From NCBI GenBank assembly GCA_041940305.1, contig JBGTSJ010000013.1, forward strand, positions 124,001-188,000: a stretch of DNA of 64,000 bases, given 5' to 3'. The notes beneath the pieces are model-generated. The model saw nothing but the letters and a program-made list of their open reading frames with translations, was not told where the DNA came from and did not search any database. Position numbers and translations under genes: made by a program. The stretch is from JBGTSJ01 sp041940305. Its GTDB lineage: Bacteria; Planctomycetota; Planctomycetia; Planctomycetales; Planctomycetaceae. This document shows positions 34,449 through 40,317 of this stretch, one piece after another. Each line of letters opens with the position of its first letter. Position 1 is the stretch's first letter.

Positions 34449-34520
34449 GATCCCGTGGTCCAGCGGCGACGACTTCTGGCCTACACCCAGACAACGATGG
34501 TTCGAGTCCATCCGGGATCA
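34449..34520 (+). tRNA. tRNA-Val(TAC), C33
   Basis: Acceptor GATCCCG/CGGGATC, stem TCTGG/CCAGA, loop CCTACAC. Shares body sequence with tRNA-Val(GAC) at 35532, which has T33. Confidence 0.8.
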
Positions 34521-34530
34521 CTTGTAGCGA

Positions 34531-34604
34531 GTCCAGGTACGCCAACTGGCTGAGCGGTTCGGCTTAAACCCGCGCGATTGCGGGTTCGACTCCCGCCCTG
34601 GACA
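34531..34604 (+). tRNA. tRNA-Leu(TAA), short variable arm
   Basis: Acceptor GTCCAGG/CCTGGAC, loop CTTAAAC on a stem TTCGG/CCGCG with one mismatch. The variable region is only about 5 bases, whereas bacterial Leu tRNAs normally have a long arm. Confidence 0.72.
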
Positions 34605-34676
34605 TGAGCGTTCAAGTCGAGAGGAGGTTGTTCGAAGAAACAGACGCCCTGCCGGAGGCACAATCCGGCCATGCCG

Positions 34677-34751
34677 GTCCTCGTGGAGCAGTCCGGAGTG
34701 CTCGCCACCCTGTCACGGTGGAGATCAGGGGTTCAAATCCCCTCGGGGACG
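34677..34751 (+). tRNA. tRNA-Asp(GTC)
   Basis: Acceptor GTCCTCG/CGGGGAC, stem CCACC/GGTGG, loop CTGTCAC, discriminator G as expected for Asp. Confidence 0.9.
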
Positions 34752-34758
34752 CTTTGAT

Positions 34759-34833
34759 GACGCGGTACGCAATCTGGCAAAGCGGCGAAGCTCAAACCTT
34801 CGTGGTCTGTGGGTTCGACTCCCACCCGCGTCA
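34759..34833 (+). tRNA. tRNA-Leu(CAA), short variable arm
   Basis: Acceptor GACGCGG/CCGCGTC, stem CGAAG/CTTCG, loop CTCAAAC. Variable region about 6 bases, again class-I-like. Confidence 0.8.
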
Positions 34834-34844
34834 GTACGACGCAC

Positions 34845-34926
34845 GCGTCGGCTGGGCATTGGCGAGCCCAAGTGGCTGTAACCCACCCGCTTTCAGGCTG
34901 TGGCGGTTCAACTCCGTCCCGACGCA
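34845..34926 (+). tRNA. tRNA-Tyr(GTA)
   Basis: Acceptor GCGTCGG/CCGACGC, loop CTGTAAC on a GTGG/CCAC stem, long variable region (CGCTTTCAGGCTGT) as in bacterial Tyr tRNAs. Confidence 0.82.
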
Positions 34927-34932
34927 CTGGAA

Positions 34933-35003
34933 GGCTTTCAGCCGTCAGGTTTCAGCGATCAGCAAACGTTCCTTCCTGACCGCTGAAGGCTGAATGCTGA
35001 TAG
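34933..35003. repeat. Inverted-repeat spacer in the array
   Basis: GGCTTTCAGCCGTCAGG...TTTCAGCGATCAGC is mirrored by TTCCTGACCGCTGAAGGCTGAATGCTGATAGC. Type of element unknown; comparable IR spacers lie at 33590 and 36841. Confidence 0.55.
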
Positions 35004-35011
35004 CTCTAATC

Positions 35012-35084
35012 GGCCCGTTCTTCTAGCGGTTCAGGATGCTGGCCCCTCAAGCCGGCAACGCGGGTTCGAATCCCGCACGGGTCA
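35012..35084 (+). tRNA. tRNA-Glu(CTC), C33
   Basis: Acceptor GGCCCGT/ACGGGTC, stem CTGGC/GCCGG, loop CCCTCAA, anticodon CTC with C33. Confidence 0.78.
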
Positions 35085-35093
35085 CTGATTTAC

Positions 35094-35177
35094 GGCCAAG
35101 TGGTGCAACTGGCAGACACGCGGCGCTCAGAACGCCGTGCCCGCAAGGGCTTGGGAGTTCGACTCTCCCCTTGGTCA
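35094..35177 (+). tRNA. tRNA-Leu(CAG)
   Basis: Acceptor GGCCAAG/CTTGGTC, stem CGGCG/CGCCG, loop CTCAGAA, long variable arm TGCCCGCAAGGGCTT. The only Leu tRNA here with the usual class II shape. Confidence 0.9.
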
Positions 35178-35261
35178 CTCCGATTCTGATCCGACGCTTT
35201 GAATCACAAATCTCCTTAGGGGCGGGTCCGAGCGATAGCTCGAACAATCCGCCCGTGGCGG

Positions 35262-35330
35262 TGCAGGTGGGCAGGCGCCCGACTGGCTCTCATAAGGCCG
35301 GTTCGCCCGGATCGTTACCGGGACCTGCAA
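35262..35330 (+). tRNA. tRNA with CAT anticodon (Met?), reduced D-arm
   Basis: Acceptor TGCAGGT/ACCTGCA is perfect; loop CTCATAA; T-loop ATCGTTA instead of TTCGANT. Total 69 bases because the D-arm is only about 13 bases. Could be Met or a CAT-type Ile tRNA. Confidence 0.68.
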
Positions 35331-35342
35331 TCGAAGACACAA

Positions 35343-35411
35343 CGCCGGTGGGCCAGAGCCCAGCGGAGCCTCATACGCTCCGACCGCCAGGTGCGACACC
35401 TGGACCGGCCA
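35343..35411 (+). tRNA. Second CAT tRNA, unpaired first base
   Basis: Acceptor CGCCGGT/ACCGGCC pairs except for C1-C72, a feature recalling initiator tRNAs. Stem GGAGC/GCTCC, loop CTCATAC, T-loop TGCGACA, small D-arm. It lacks the GGG/CCC anticodon stem of true initiators. Confidence 0.65.
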
Positions 35412-35412
35412 T

Positions 35413-35430
35413 TTCCGCCTTTTGGCGGAA
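35413..35430 (+). repeat. Short hairpin TTCCGCC/GGCGGAA
   Basis: Seven perfect base pairs around TTTT, between two tRNA genes. Nearly the same hairpin is at 33474-33493. Confidence 0.6.
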
Positions 35431-35445
35431 TGCCGAAAAACGCAC

Positions 35446-35523
35446 GGCCGAGTACGCAAACCCCGGCAAAGCGGCCAGGTCGAGAGCTTGGTGAATTTGT
35501 GGGTTCGACTCCCACCTCGGTCA
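35446..35523 (+). tRNA. tRNA-Leu(GAG), C33
   Basis: Acceptor GGCCGAG/CTCGGTC, stem CCAGG/CTTGG, loop TCGAGAG. D-arm is shared with tRNA-Leu(CAA). Short variable region. Confidence 0.75.
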
Positions 35524-35531
35524 CTGACAAG

Positions 35532-35603
35532 GATCCCGTGGTCCAACGGCGACGATGCCTGCGTGACATGCAGGAGACGATGGTTCAACTCCATCCGGGA
35601 TCA
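35532..35603 (+). tRNA. tRNA-Val(GAC)
   Basis: Acceptor GATCCCG/CGGGATC, stem CCTGC/GCAGG, loop GTGACAT. Close relative of tRNA-Val(TAC) at 34449. Confidence 0.87.
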
Positions 35604-35609
35604 ATCACT

Positions 35610-35681
35610 GGTCTGTAGGTGTTTCAGGCGGCACACCGCCGTGGTAAGGCGGAAGACCGGGTTCAACTCCCGGACGGACCT
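35610..35681 (+). tRNA. tRNA-Thr(GGT)
   Basis: Acceptor GGTCTGT/ACGGACC, stem CCGCC/GGCGG, loop GTGGTAA, discriminator T. Confidence 0.87.
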
Positions 35682-35690
35682 CTCAAACAC

Positions 35691-35778
35691 GGGCTCATAG
35701 TCCAAGGGGACGACACCGCTATGGCATGGCGGCCACTTTGACCGGGAAAAAGGGCGGGTTCGATTCCCGGTGAGTCCA
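35691..35778 (+). tRNA. tRNA-Ala(GGC) with enlarged variable region
   Basis: Acceptor GGGCTCA/TGAGTCC with the G3-T70 alanine mark, stem CCGCT/GGCGG, loop ATGGCAT. About 20 bases separate the anticodon stem and T-stem instead of about 5. Confidence 0.72.
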
Positions 35779-35785
35779 GTCATAC

Positions 35786-35870
35786 GGAAGGTAGCCGGAT
35801 ATGGTTGGCCGGGCCGCTCTGCTAAGGCGGTTCTCTACCCGAGATGAGGGTTCGAATCCCTTGCCTTCCG
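35786..35870 (+). tRNA. tRNA-Ser(GCT)
   Basis: Acceptor GGAAGGT/GCCTTCC, stem CCGCT/GGCGG, loop CTGCTAA, long variable arm, discriminator G. Confidence 0.9.
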
Positions 35871-35884
35871 CTCGATGACGAACC

Positions 35885-35956
35885 GCCCTGATGGTGAAAC
35901 GGAGATCATCCCCCGCTTCTAACGGGGTGTTCCGGGTTCGACTCCTGGTCGGGGCA
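35885..35956 (+). tRNA. tRNA-Arg(TCT)
   Basis: Acceptor GCCCTGA/TCGGGGC, stem CCCCG/CGGGG, loop CTTCTAA. Confidence 0.88.
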
Positions 35957-35968
35957 ATACGGAGCAAC

Positions 35969-36056
35969 GGAAGGGCTACCCGAATGGCGACGGGAACCGG
36001 TTGGAAGCCGGTCGAGCACGAGCAGTGTCTTGCGGGTTCGACTCCCGCTCCTTCCG
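35969..36056 (+). tRNA. tRNA-Ser(GGA)
   Basis: Acceptor GGAAGGG/TCCTTCC, stem ACCGG/CCGGT, loop TTGGAAG, long variable arm, discriminator G. Confidence 0.9.
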
Positions 36057-36057
36057 C

Positions 36058-36145
36058 TCTCGGATAGTGAAACGGAAATCACGTTCCGGTCCTAACGGGC
36101 TGTATCGCGCCTTTTTGAGGCCGGGTTCGACTCCTGGTCCGAGAA
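36058..36145 (+). tRNA. tRNA-Arg(CCT) with inserted hairpin
   Basis: Acceptor TCTCGGA/TCCGAGA is perfect. Stem TTCCG/CGGGC, loop GTCCTAA. The variable region is about 20 bases and contains GCCTTTTTGAGGC, a small hairpin. Confidence 0.72.
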
Positions 36146-36151
36146 TGACAT

Positions 36152-36225
36152 GGTGTCCGTGGTGTAGTGGTCCTGCACATCGGTCAGTGAATCCGAAGGT
36201 GACGGTTCAATCCCGTTCGGACACC
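36152..36225 (+). tRNA. tRNA-His(GTG), A33
   Basis: Acceptor GTGTCCG/CGGACAC plus the extra G at -1 opposite discriminator C, the histidine signature. Stem TCGGT/TCCGA with a closing T-T mismatch, loop CAGTGAA, so position 33 is A. Confidence 0.8.
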
Positions 36226-36243
36226 CTTGATTGGAGAGTTCCC

Positions 36244-36840
36244 ATGGTCACTGCAGTCCTCCAGCGCCCGACGCTCGTGCTCAATCGCAACTGGCAGCCG
36301 GTTGGCGTCAACACCGTCGCCCGGTCGCTGGTGAAGGTCTGGAACGAGACCGCACGGATCGTCGATGCGATCGACTTCCGGCAGTACACCTGGGACGACT
36401 GGACCAGGCTGCAGCCGGAGAGCGATGAAGCCGTCATCCACACCCGCACGCAGCGGCTGCGGGTGCCGGAGGTCATCGTTCTCACGAACTACGATCGGCT
36501 GCCGTCGAATGCGGTGACATTCAGCCGGCGAAACATCTTCAAGCGCGACCGGTACACCTGCCAATACTGCGGGCGGCAACCGGGGAGCGAGGAGTTGACC
36601 GTCGACCATGTGCAGCCACGTGCGCAAGGAGGCACGTCCACGTGGGACAACTGCGTGCTGGCGTGCATCGACTGCAACGCGCGGAAGGCAGACCGGACTC
36701 CGGAGCAGGCGCGCATGCCCCTGCGGCGGAAGCCGGTGCGCCCGCACTGGAAGCCGCTGTACGCCGCGCACGGACACCGGATCGACAGCTGGTCCAAGTT
36801 CGTGAGCGAAGCGTACTGGACGGTGGAACTGGATGAGTAA
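36244..36840 (+). CDS. HNH endonuclease inside the tRNA array
   Basis: 198 residues, ATG 36244 with GGAGA upstream. The HNH core is in the C-terminal half: CQYCGRQPGSEELTVDHVQP, TSTWDNCVLACIDCNARKAD, with two CxxC pairs and the DH-N pattern. N-terminal ~100 residues (LVLNRNWQPVGVNTVARSL; LRVPEVIVLTNYDRLP) match a widespread HNH protein type of unknown substrate found in many free-living bacteria. It is the only protein gene in the 4.8-kb array. It could be a mobile passenger or have helped move the array. Confidence 0.85.
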   Translation: MVTAVLQRPTLVLNRNWQPVGVNTVARSLVKVWNETARIVDAIDFRQYTWDDWTRLQPESDEAVIHTRTQRLRVPEVIVLTNYDRLPSNAVTFSRRNIFKRDRYTCQYCGRQPGSEELTVDHVQPRAQGGTSTWDNCVLACIDCNARKADRTPEQARMPLRRKPVRPHWKPLYAAHGHRIDSWSKFVSEAYWTVELDE

Positions 36841-36921
36841 TCAGTTGTCAGTTTTCGGTTGTCAGTGATCAGTGTGAGGCTTGTCCTTGCTGTGAACTGA
36901 CAACTGCTAACTGACAACTCT
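36841..36921. repeat. Inverted-repeat spacer after the HNH gene
   Basis: TCAGTTGTCAGTTTTCGGTTGTCAGT on the left mirrors AACTGACAACTGCTAACTGACAACT on the right, about 25 bp with a few mismatches. It would form a long hairpin and, lying right after the HNH stop, may act as its transcript end. Confidence 0.7.
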
Positions 36922-36925
36922 TCAC

Positions 36926-36995
36926 ACGAGTGTGCTCCTGGGAGAGCAGTCAGCCTCCAAAACTGACGCATGGGGTTCAAATCCTCACACTCGTG
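36926..36995 (+). tRNA. tRNA-Trp(CCA)
   Basis: Acceptor ACGAGTG/CACTCGT, loop CTCCAAA on TCAG/CTGA with a C-A closing mismatch, discriminator G as in Trp. Confidence 0.8.
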
Positions 36996-37003
36996 CTGCA
37001 CGT

Positions 37004-37077
37004 GCCGACGTGGCTCGACTGAGAAAGGCATCCGCCTTGTAAGCGGACCCATGCTGGTGCGAATCCAGTCGTCGGCC
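37004..37077 (+). tRNA. tRNA-Thr(TGT)
   Basis: Acceptor GCCGACG/CGTCGGC, stem TCCGC/GCGGA, loop CTTGTAA. T-loop TGCGAAT departs from TTCGAAT. Confidence 0.85.
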
Positions 37078-37087
37078 CTGATTGATT

Positions 37088-37186
37088 GTCCCGATGGTTT
37101 AGCGGATTGCATTGGACTCTCCGAAGCGACCAACCGGCTTGCGCCGGTCGGTGCCCGGGCCCTTGGTTCGAGTCCAGGTCGGGATA
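37088..37186 (+). tRNA. tRNA-like gene with inserted hairpin, possibly Arg(CCG)
   Basis: Acceptor GTCCCGA/TCGGGAT and T-arm CTTGG/CCAGG are intact. The centre contains CTCCGAA, which would place CCG as anticodon, but the supporting stem is irregular. An ACCGGC/GCCGGT hairpin is inserted between the anticodon region and T-arm. Anticodon and function are uncertain. Confidence 0.5.
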
Positions 37187-37189
37187 CTC

Positions 37190-37260
37190 GCCCTGCGGGT
37201 GTGATGGTCGCATGACGGTCTTCGAAGCCGTCGGACGGGGTTCGACTCCTCGGCGGGGTA
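37190..37260 (+). tRNA. tRNA-Arg(TCG)
   Basis: Acceptor GCCCTGC/GCGGGGT with G-T first pair, stem ACGGT/GCCGT, loop CTTCGAA. Confidence 0.83.
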
Positions 37261-37270
37261 TTCACAATCT

Positions 37271-37342
37271 GTTTCCGGAGTGTGCCGGATCGCACGCGAG
37301 CCCGCGAAGCTCGTAGACCAGGTTCGATTCCTGGCGGGAACA
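37271..37342 (+). tRNA. tRNA-Arg(GCG), C33
   Basis: Acceptor GTTTCCG/CGGGAAC, stem CGAGC/GCTCG, loop CCGCGAA. Anticodon GCG is unusual, as bacteria normally use ACG (inosine) for these codons. Confidence 0.78.
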
Positions 37343-37348
37343 CTCAAC

Positions 37349-37421
37349 GACGCTGGAGTCCACACGGCGTGGCGGCGGCCTGCAAAACCGTCCTCAGTGG
37401 GTTCGACTCCCACCGGCGTCT
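37349..37421 (+). tRNA. tRNA-Cys(GCA)
   Basis: Acceptor GACGCTG/CGGCGTC, loop CTGCAAA, discriminator T as required for Cys. Anticodon stem has one mismatch next to the loop. Last gene of the array. Confidence 0.85.
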
Positions 37422-37494
37422 TACATGCAATCAAGTGGTTCTGGTGGTGCGCTGAGTCCTGGATGGCGCTGTCGAAGTCGGACGTCGACCACTC

Positions 37495-37758
37495 ATGAGT
37501 ATCCACGTGGACATAGACGCGTTCTACCCCTCGGTCGAGGAACGTGATTCCCCGGAGCTGGTTGGAACAGTGCATGTCCGCAACCTGGAGCCAGATGCTT
37601 GCGCAGCTGCAGCAGACGGAATGATTGGCATCGAGCAGGAATCGCCAGAATCGTGTCTATTTCGTGACATTCCCTGCCACTCTCATTACTCTGTAGAGAG
37701 TCTCTCTCAATGCGATTCCCTTCTCCGCTGCGGACCCGGAGATGCCGCTTTCCGTTGA
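37495..37758 (+). pseudogene. Fragment of a DNA polymerase IV-like gene
   Basis: The first 22 residues (SIHVDIDAFYPSVEERDSPE) match the start of DinB-type Y-family polymerases, including the catalytic Asp of the VDxDAF motif. The rest of the 87-codon frame does not match. Only the 5' end of the gene survives here, beside another truncated fragment. Confidence 0.6.
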
Positions 37759-37903
37759 GCAGTTCATTCAGGAACTGGCCGACAGTGGCTTGATGTCGCA
37801 TGCCGCCATCAACGCCGTGCGGGAGATGCCGTGCGCCACGACAGAGTCGGTTACGGACTTGGCCGAGTCACTCGTCAACCGGATCGCGGGGAATGTCGTC
37901 TGA
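37742..37903 (+). pseudogene. N-terminal fragment of a planctomycete kinase-type protein
   Basis: 53 codons, PLSVEQFIQELADSGLMSHA ... TDLAESLVNRIAG. This is the helical segment that precedes the kinase domain in planctomycete Ser/Thr kinases (compare LQQFVERLAASRLFSQADL near 56110). It ends before any kinase motif. Confidence 0.5.
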
Positions 37904-37991
37904 CCACCTCACGCATTCCCATTCGAGCTGTTCTCGGCCGACATCCGCATGACTGGTCGCAGCAGACAAACACTGATCGGATGAAAGACCC

Positions 37992-39245
37992 TCATTTCTG
38001 CCACGCGTACGTTGTGAGCGCATTCAGCTCGCGGATAAATAGCTGGTCACCGCAGACGGCGAGATGCGCCCAGGTCGGATCGTCGCTCACATTGCGTTGA
38101 TCGAGCTCTTCGTAGCTTTCCGGGGTGGCGCGGATCAGCCTCAGTTCTCCACGTTCGTCGAGCGACAATATTCGATCTCCGTTGGCGACCAAGCTCCAGT
38201 ACTTGCCGAATGGCTGCGTCGTCGAACGGGACTCGCCCGACGCTACGTTAATGCAGGTGAATCTCTGGTTCTGAAGGTGCAGGTAAACATGGCCGTCAAT
38301 AACGACGGGTGACGACATATATCCGGTGACGTTACTCGACCACTCTTCCGATGCGGTGATCGTGCCGTCCTGGTTTGACAGCTTGAACGACAGCGATTCT
38401 CCGCCATAGGCCGACGTGAAGACGCTGTTGTCAAAGATCGTTGGAGTCAGAATATTCATGCCTCGGAAGGCAGGAATCGGCTGGGCCCACAGCTCTTCAC
38501 CTGATTCGGGATCAAGCCCTGCCAGCCGCTCTCGCGTCTGCACGAGCAATTGTGTCCGATTCGCCAGTGTGCCGAGGATTGGAGACGAGAACGCGCTCCC
38601 CGACATGCCGCCGTCGTCCTTCAGTACTCGCCACAGGATCTGCCCCGTTCGCTTATCGAGCTTGCAACACCCCGCACCCGCCTGAACATACACGAAGTCA
38701 TCATCGACGAGCGGCGAGCAAACAAATCCAAACGATGGCAGTGGCGAATTCAATTGCTCCGCGAAGTCTGTTCGCCACTGCTCCTCACCAGTCAGAGCAT
38801 CGAGGCAAACGAGAACGTCGCGCATCCCGGCCACATAGAGATTGTGACCATCGTAAGCAGGAGTAGATCGAATCCAGTCTCCGTTCGCCTTGGCGAAGAA
38901 TGGCACGGAGAGTCCCCCATCCCACTCGACCTTCCATCGCTGCTCGCCCGTGTCGCGATCAAACGCGCGCACTGTCTCGCGTTGCTCATCCCGGGTCTCC
39001 GTAGTAAACACAAGCGACTCGGAAACAATCGGCCCCGAATAGCTTGGGCCGAGCTGCACGCTCCAAACTGGCCGCATCGCGTCTCCTGCAAGAGTCTCAG
39101 GCCACTCGGAGTCGCCTTCGACCTGCCCGTCGCGGGTTGGCCCGCGCCACTGTGGCCAGATGGCGGCGGGATCGGCGGCCACCGCCATGGTGACAGAGCT
39201 GAGCCACATCGCGAAAAGACACTTGATTGGACCGATCTTCGTCAT
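37992..39245 (-). CDS. PQQ-type beta-propeller repeat protein, secreted
   Basis: 417 residues from ATG 39243-39245, chosen because it gives a signal peptide (CLFAMWLSSVTMAVAA) directly before the mature start WPQWRGPTRDGQ. Repeats of the propeller type are visible: VRAFDRDTGEQRWKVEWDG, LVCLDALTGEEQWRTDF and LAGLDPESGEELWAQP. Such WPQWRGP-type proteins are common in planctomycetes and are probably scaffold or outer-membrane-assembly-like. Stands alone. Confidence 0.82.
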   Translation of the reverse strand: MTKIGPIKCLFAMWLSSVTMAVAADPAAIWPQWRGPTRDGQVEGDSEWPETLAGDAMRPVWSVQLGPSYSGPIVSESLVFTTETRDEQRETVRAFDRDTGEQRWKVEWDGGLSVPFFAKANGDWIRSTPAYDGHNLYVAGMRDVLVCLDALTGEEQWRTDFAEQLNSPLPSFGFVCSPLVDDDFVYVQAGAGCCKLDKRTGQILWRVLKDDGGMSGSAFSSPILGTLANRTQLLVQTRERLAGLDPESGEELWAQPIPAFRGMNILTPTIFDNSVFTSAYGGESLSFKLSNQDGTITASEEWSSNVTGYMSSPVVIDGHVYLHLQNQRFTCINVASGESRSTTQPFGKYWSLVANGDRILSLDERGELRLIRATPESYEELDQRNVSDDPTWAHLAVCGDQLFIRELNALTTYAWQK

Positions 39246-39843
39246 ACCGTCGCTCCATCTGCCGTTGGAACTTACCCCTCTATAGCAATCCACGCTCAGC
39301 ACGCACTCGGATGCTGATCTCACAACCCATTGAAGTAAGGCTACTACTGGCGCGGGTCATGCAGGAACTCCTCGACCAAGCGGGACATGTCAAACGAGTT
39401 TTCTCCCTGCACTGGCGATCGTCAGCCAACGTCTGGAGACGTATGAGTCGCCCGATAGGCTCGATGGACTACGAGACCTTCTGCATCAATCGCTCACGAA
39501 TGGAGAGCGGCAGACTGGTGCGGATGTTCACACCAGTCCACAGTGTCACAGAAACCCCCAGTGTTCTAGACCGCAGACACAGTTTGGCAACGCGCGGAAT
39601 CACTCTCTTAGATTACCAGGCGGAAGAACGCTTTCGGTTACGGCCTGTGGGTCGCCATCCGTCATCCGCCGAATTTCCATGGCTGCTTTGGCGACAATGT
39701 CTGCCAATGCGATGAATGGCGACCGCTGTGGCGATTCCGGGAAGACAATCGACTTGCTCCGGAGTATCGATTAGGTTGAGTGGCTGCTCGGCAGGACACG
39801 CGACGCGTGAAGCCTGTTCTCTCCTGCTTGTCGGAGGACCGCG
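39246..39843. other. Gene-free stretch
   Basis: About 600 bases between the divergent propeller and CBS genes. One frame stays open on the plus strand for 160 codons but its product is Arg/Ser-rich without recognisable motifs, and it has no ribosome site. Likely regulatory or decayed sequence. Confidence 0.45.
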
Positions 39844-40317
39844 ATGCAAGGCTCCAAGGTTGCACGCGATGTCATGGTTCGCGACCTGATTACGCTGACT
39901 CCGCAGATGGACCTGTTTGATGCCATCGACCTGTTGCTGCGCCACCAGATCTCGGGGGCGCCGGTCGTTGACGAATCACACAGATTGCTGGGCGTCTTCA
40001 GCGAAAAGGATTGCCTGCGCGTGCTGGTCAACGCGGCGTATGAGCAGCTTCCGACGACTCGCATCAATGCGTTCCTGCAGGCGGACTGCCAGACCGTGCA
40101 GGAAGATACGGATCTGCTGACCATCGCGCAACTGTTTCTCAACAATTCGTATCGACGCTTGCCGGTTGTGCGTGACGGTAAGCTGGTTGGTCAGATCAGT
40201 CGACGCGATGTCCTCAGGGCTGTGACCTCGGTCGAAGTCCCGCCCGGCGAGCCGCGACATGCGAGGCTGCTCTACCTGAGCTCCCTGGTGCCGATTGACG
40301 ACGCTCCGTTCAGCTGA
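39844..40317 (+). CDS. Two-CBS-domain protein
   Basis: 157 residues. CBS 1: VARDVMVRDLITLTPQMDLF ... GAPVVDESHRLLGVFSEKDC; CBS 2: DLLTIAQLFLNNSYRRLPVV ... GKLVGQISRRDVLRAV. Stand-alone CBS pairs bind adenosine nucleotides and often regulate partner enzymes or transporters. Its 3' end overlaps that of the nqr operon (convergent) by 8 bases. Confidence 0.85.
   Translation: MQGSKVARDVMVRDLITLTPQMDLFDAIDLLLRHQISGAPVVDESHRLLGVFSEKDCLRVLVNAAYEQLPTTRINAFLQADCQTVQEDTDLLTIAQLFLNNSYRRLPVVRDGKLVGQISRRDVLRAVTSVEVPPGEPRHARLLYLSSLVPIDDAPFS

Noticed and set aside
33399..37421. Protein-coding frames throughout the tRNA array (apart from HNH)
   Set aside because: Both strands have long open frames, but they consist of repeated tRNA T-arm sequence (for example GFEPT-like repeats on the minus strand) and are artefacts.
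39227..39715. 163-codon open frame before the CBS gene
   Set aside because: It starts inside the opposite-strand propeller gene and lacks protein-like composition.
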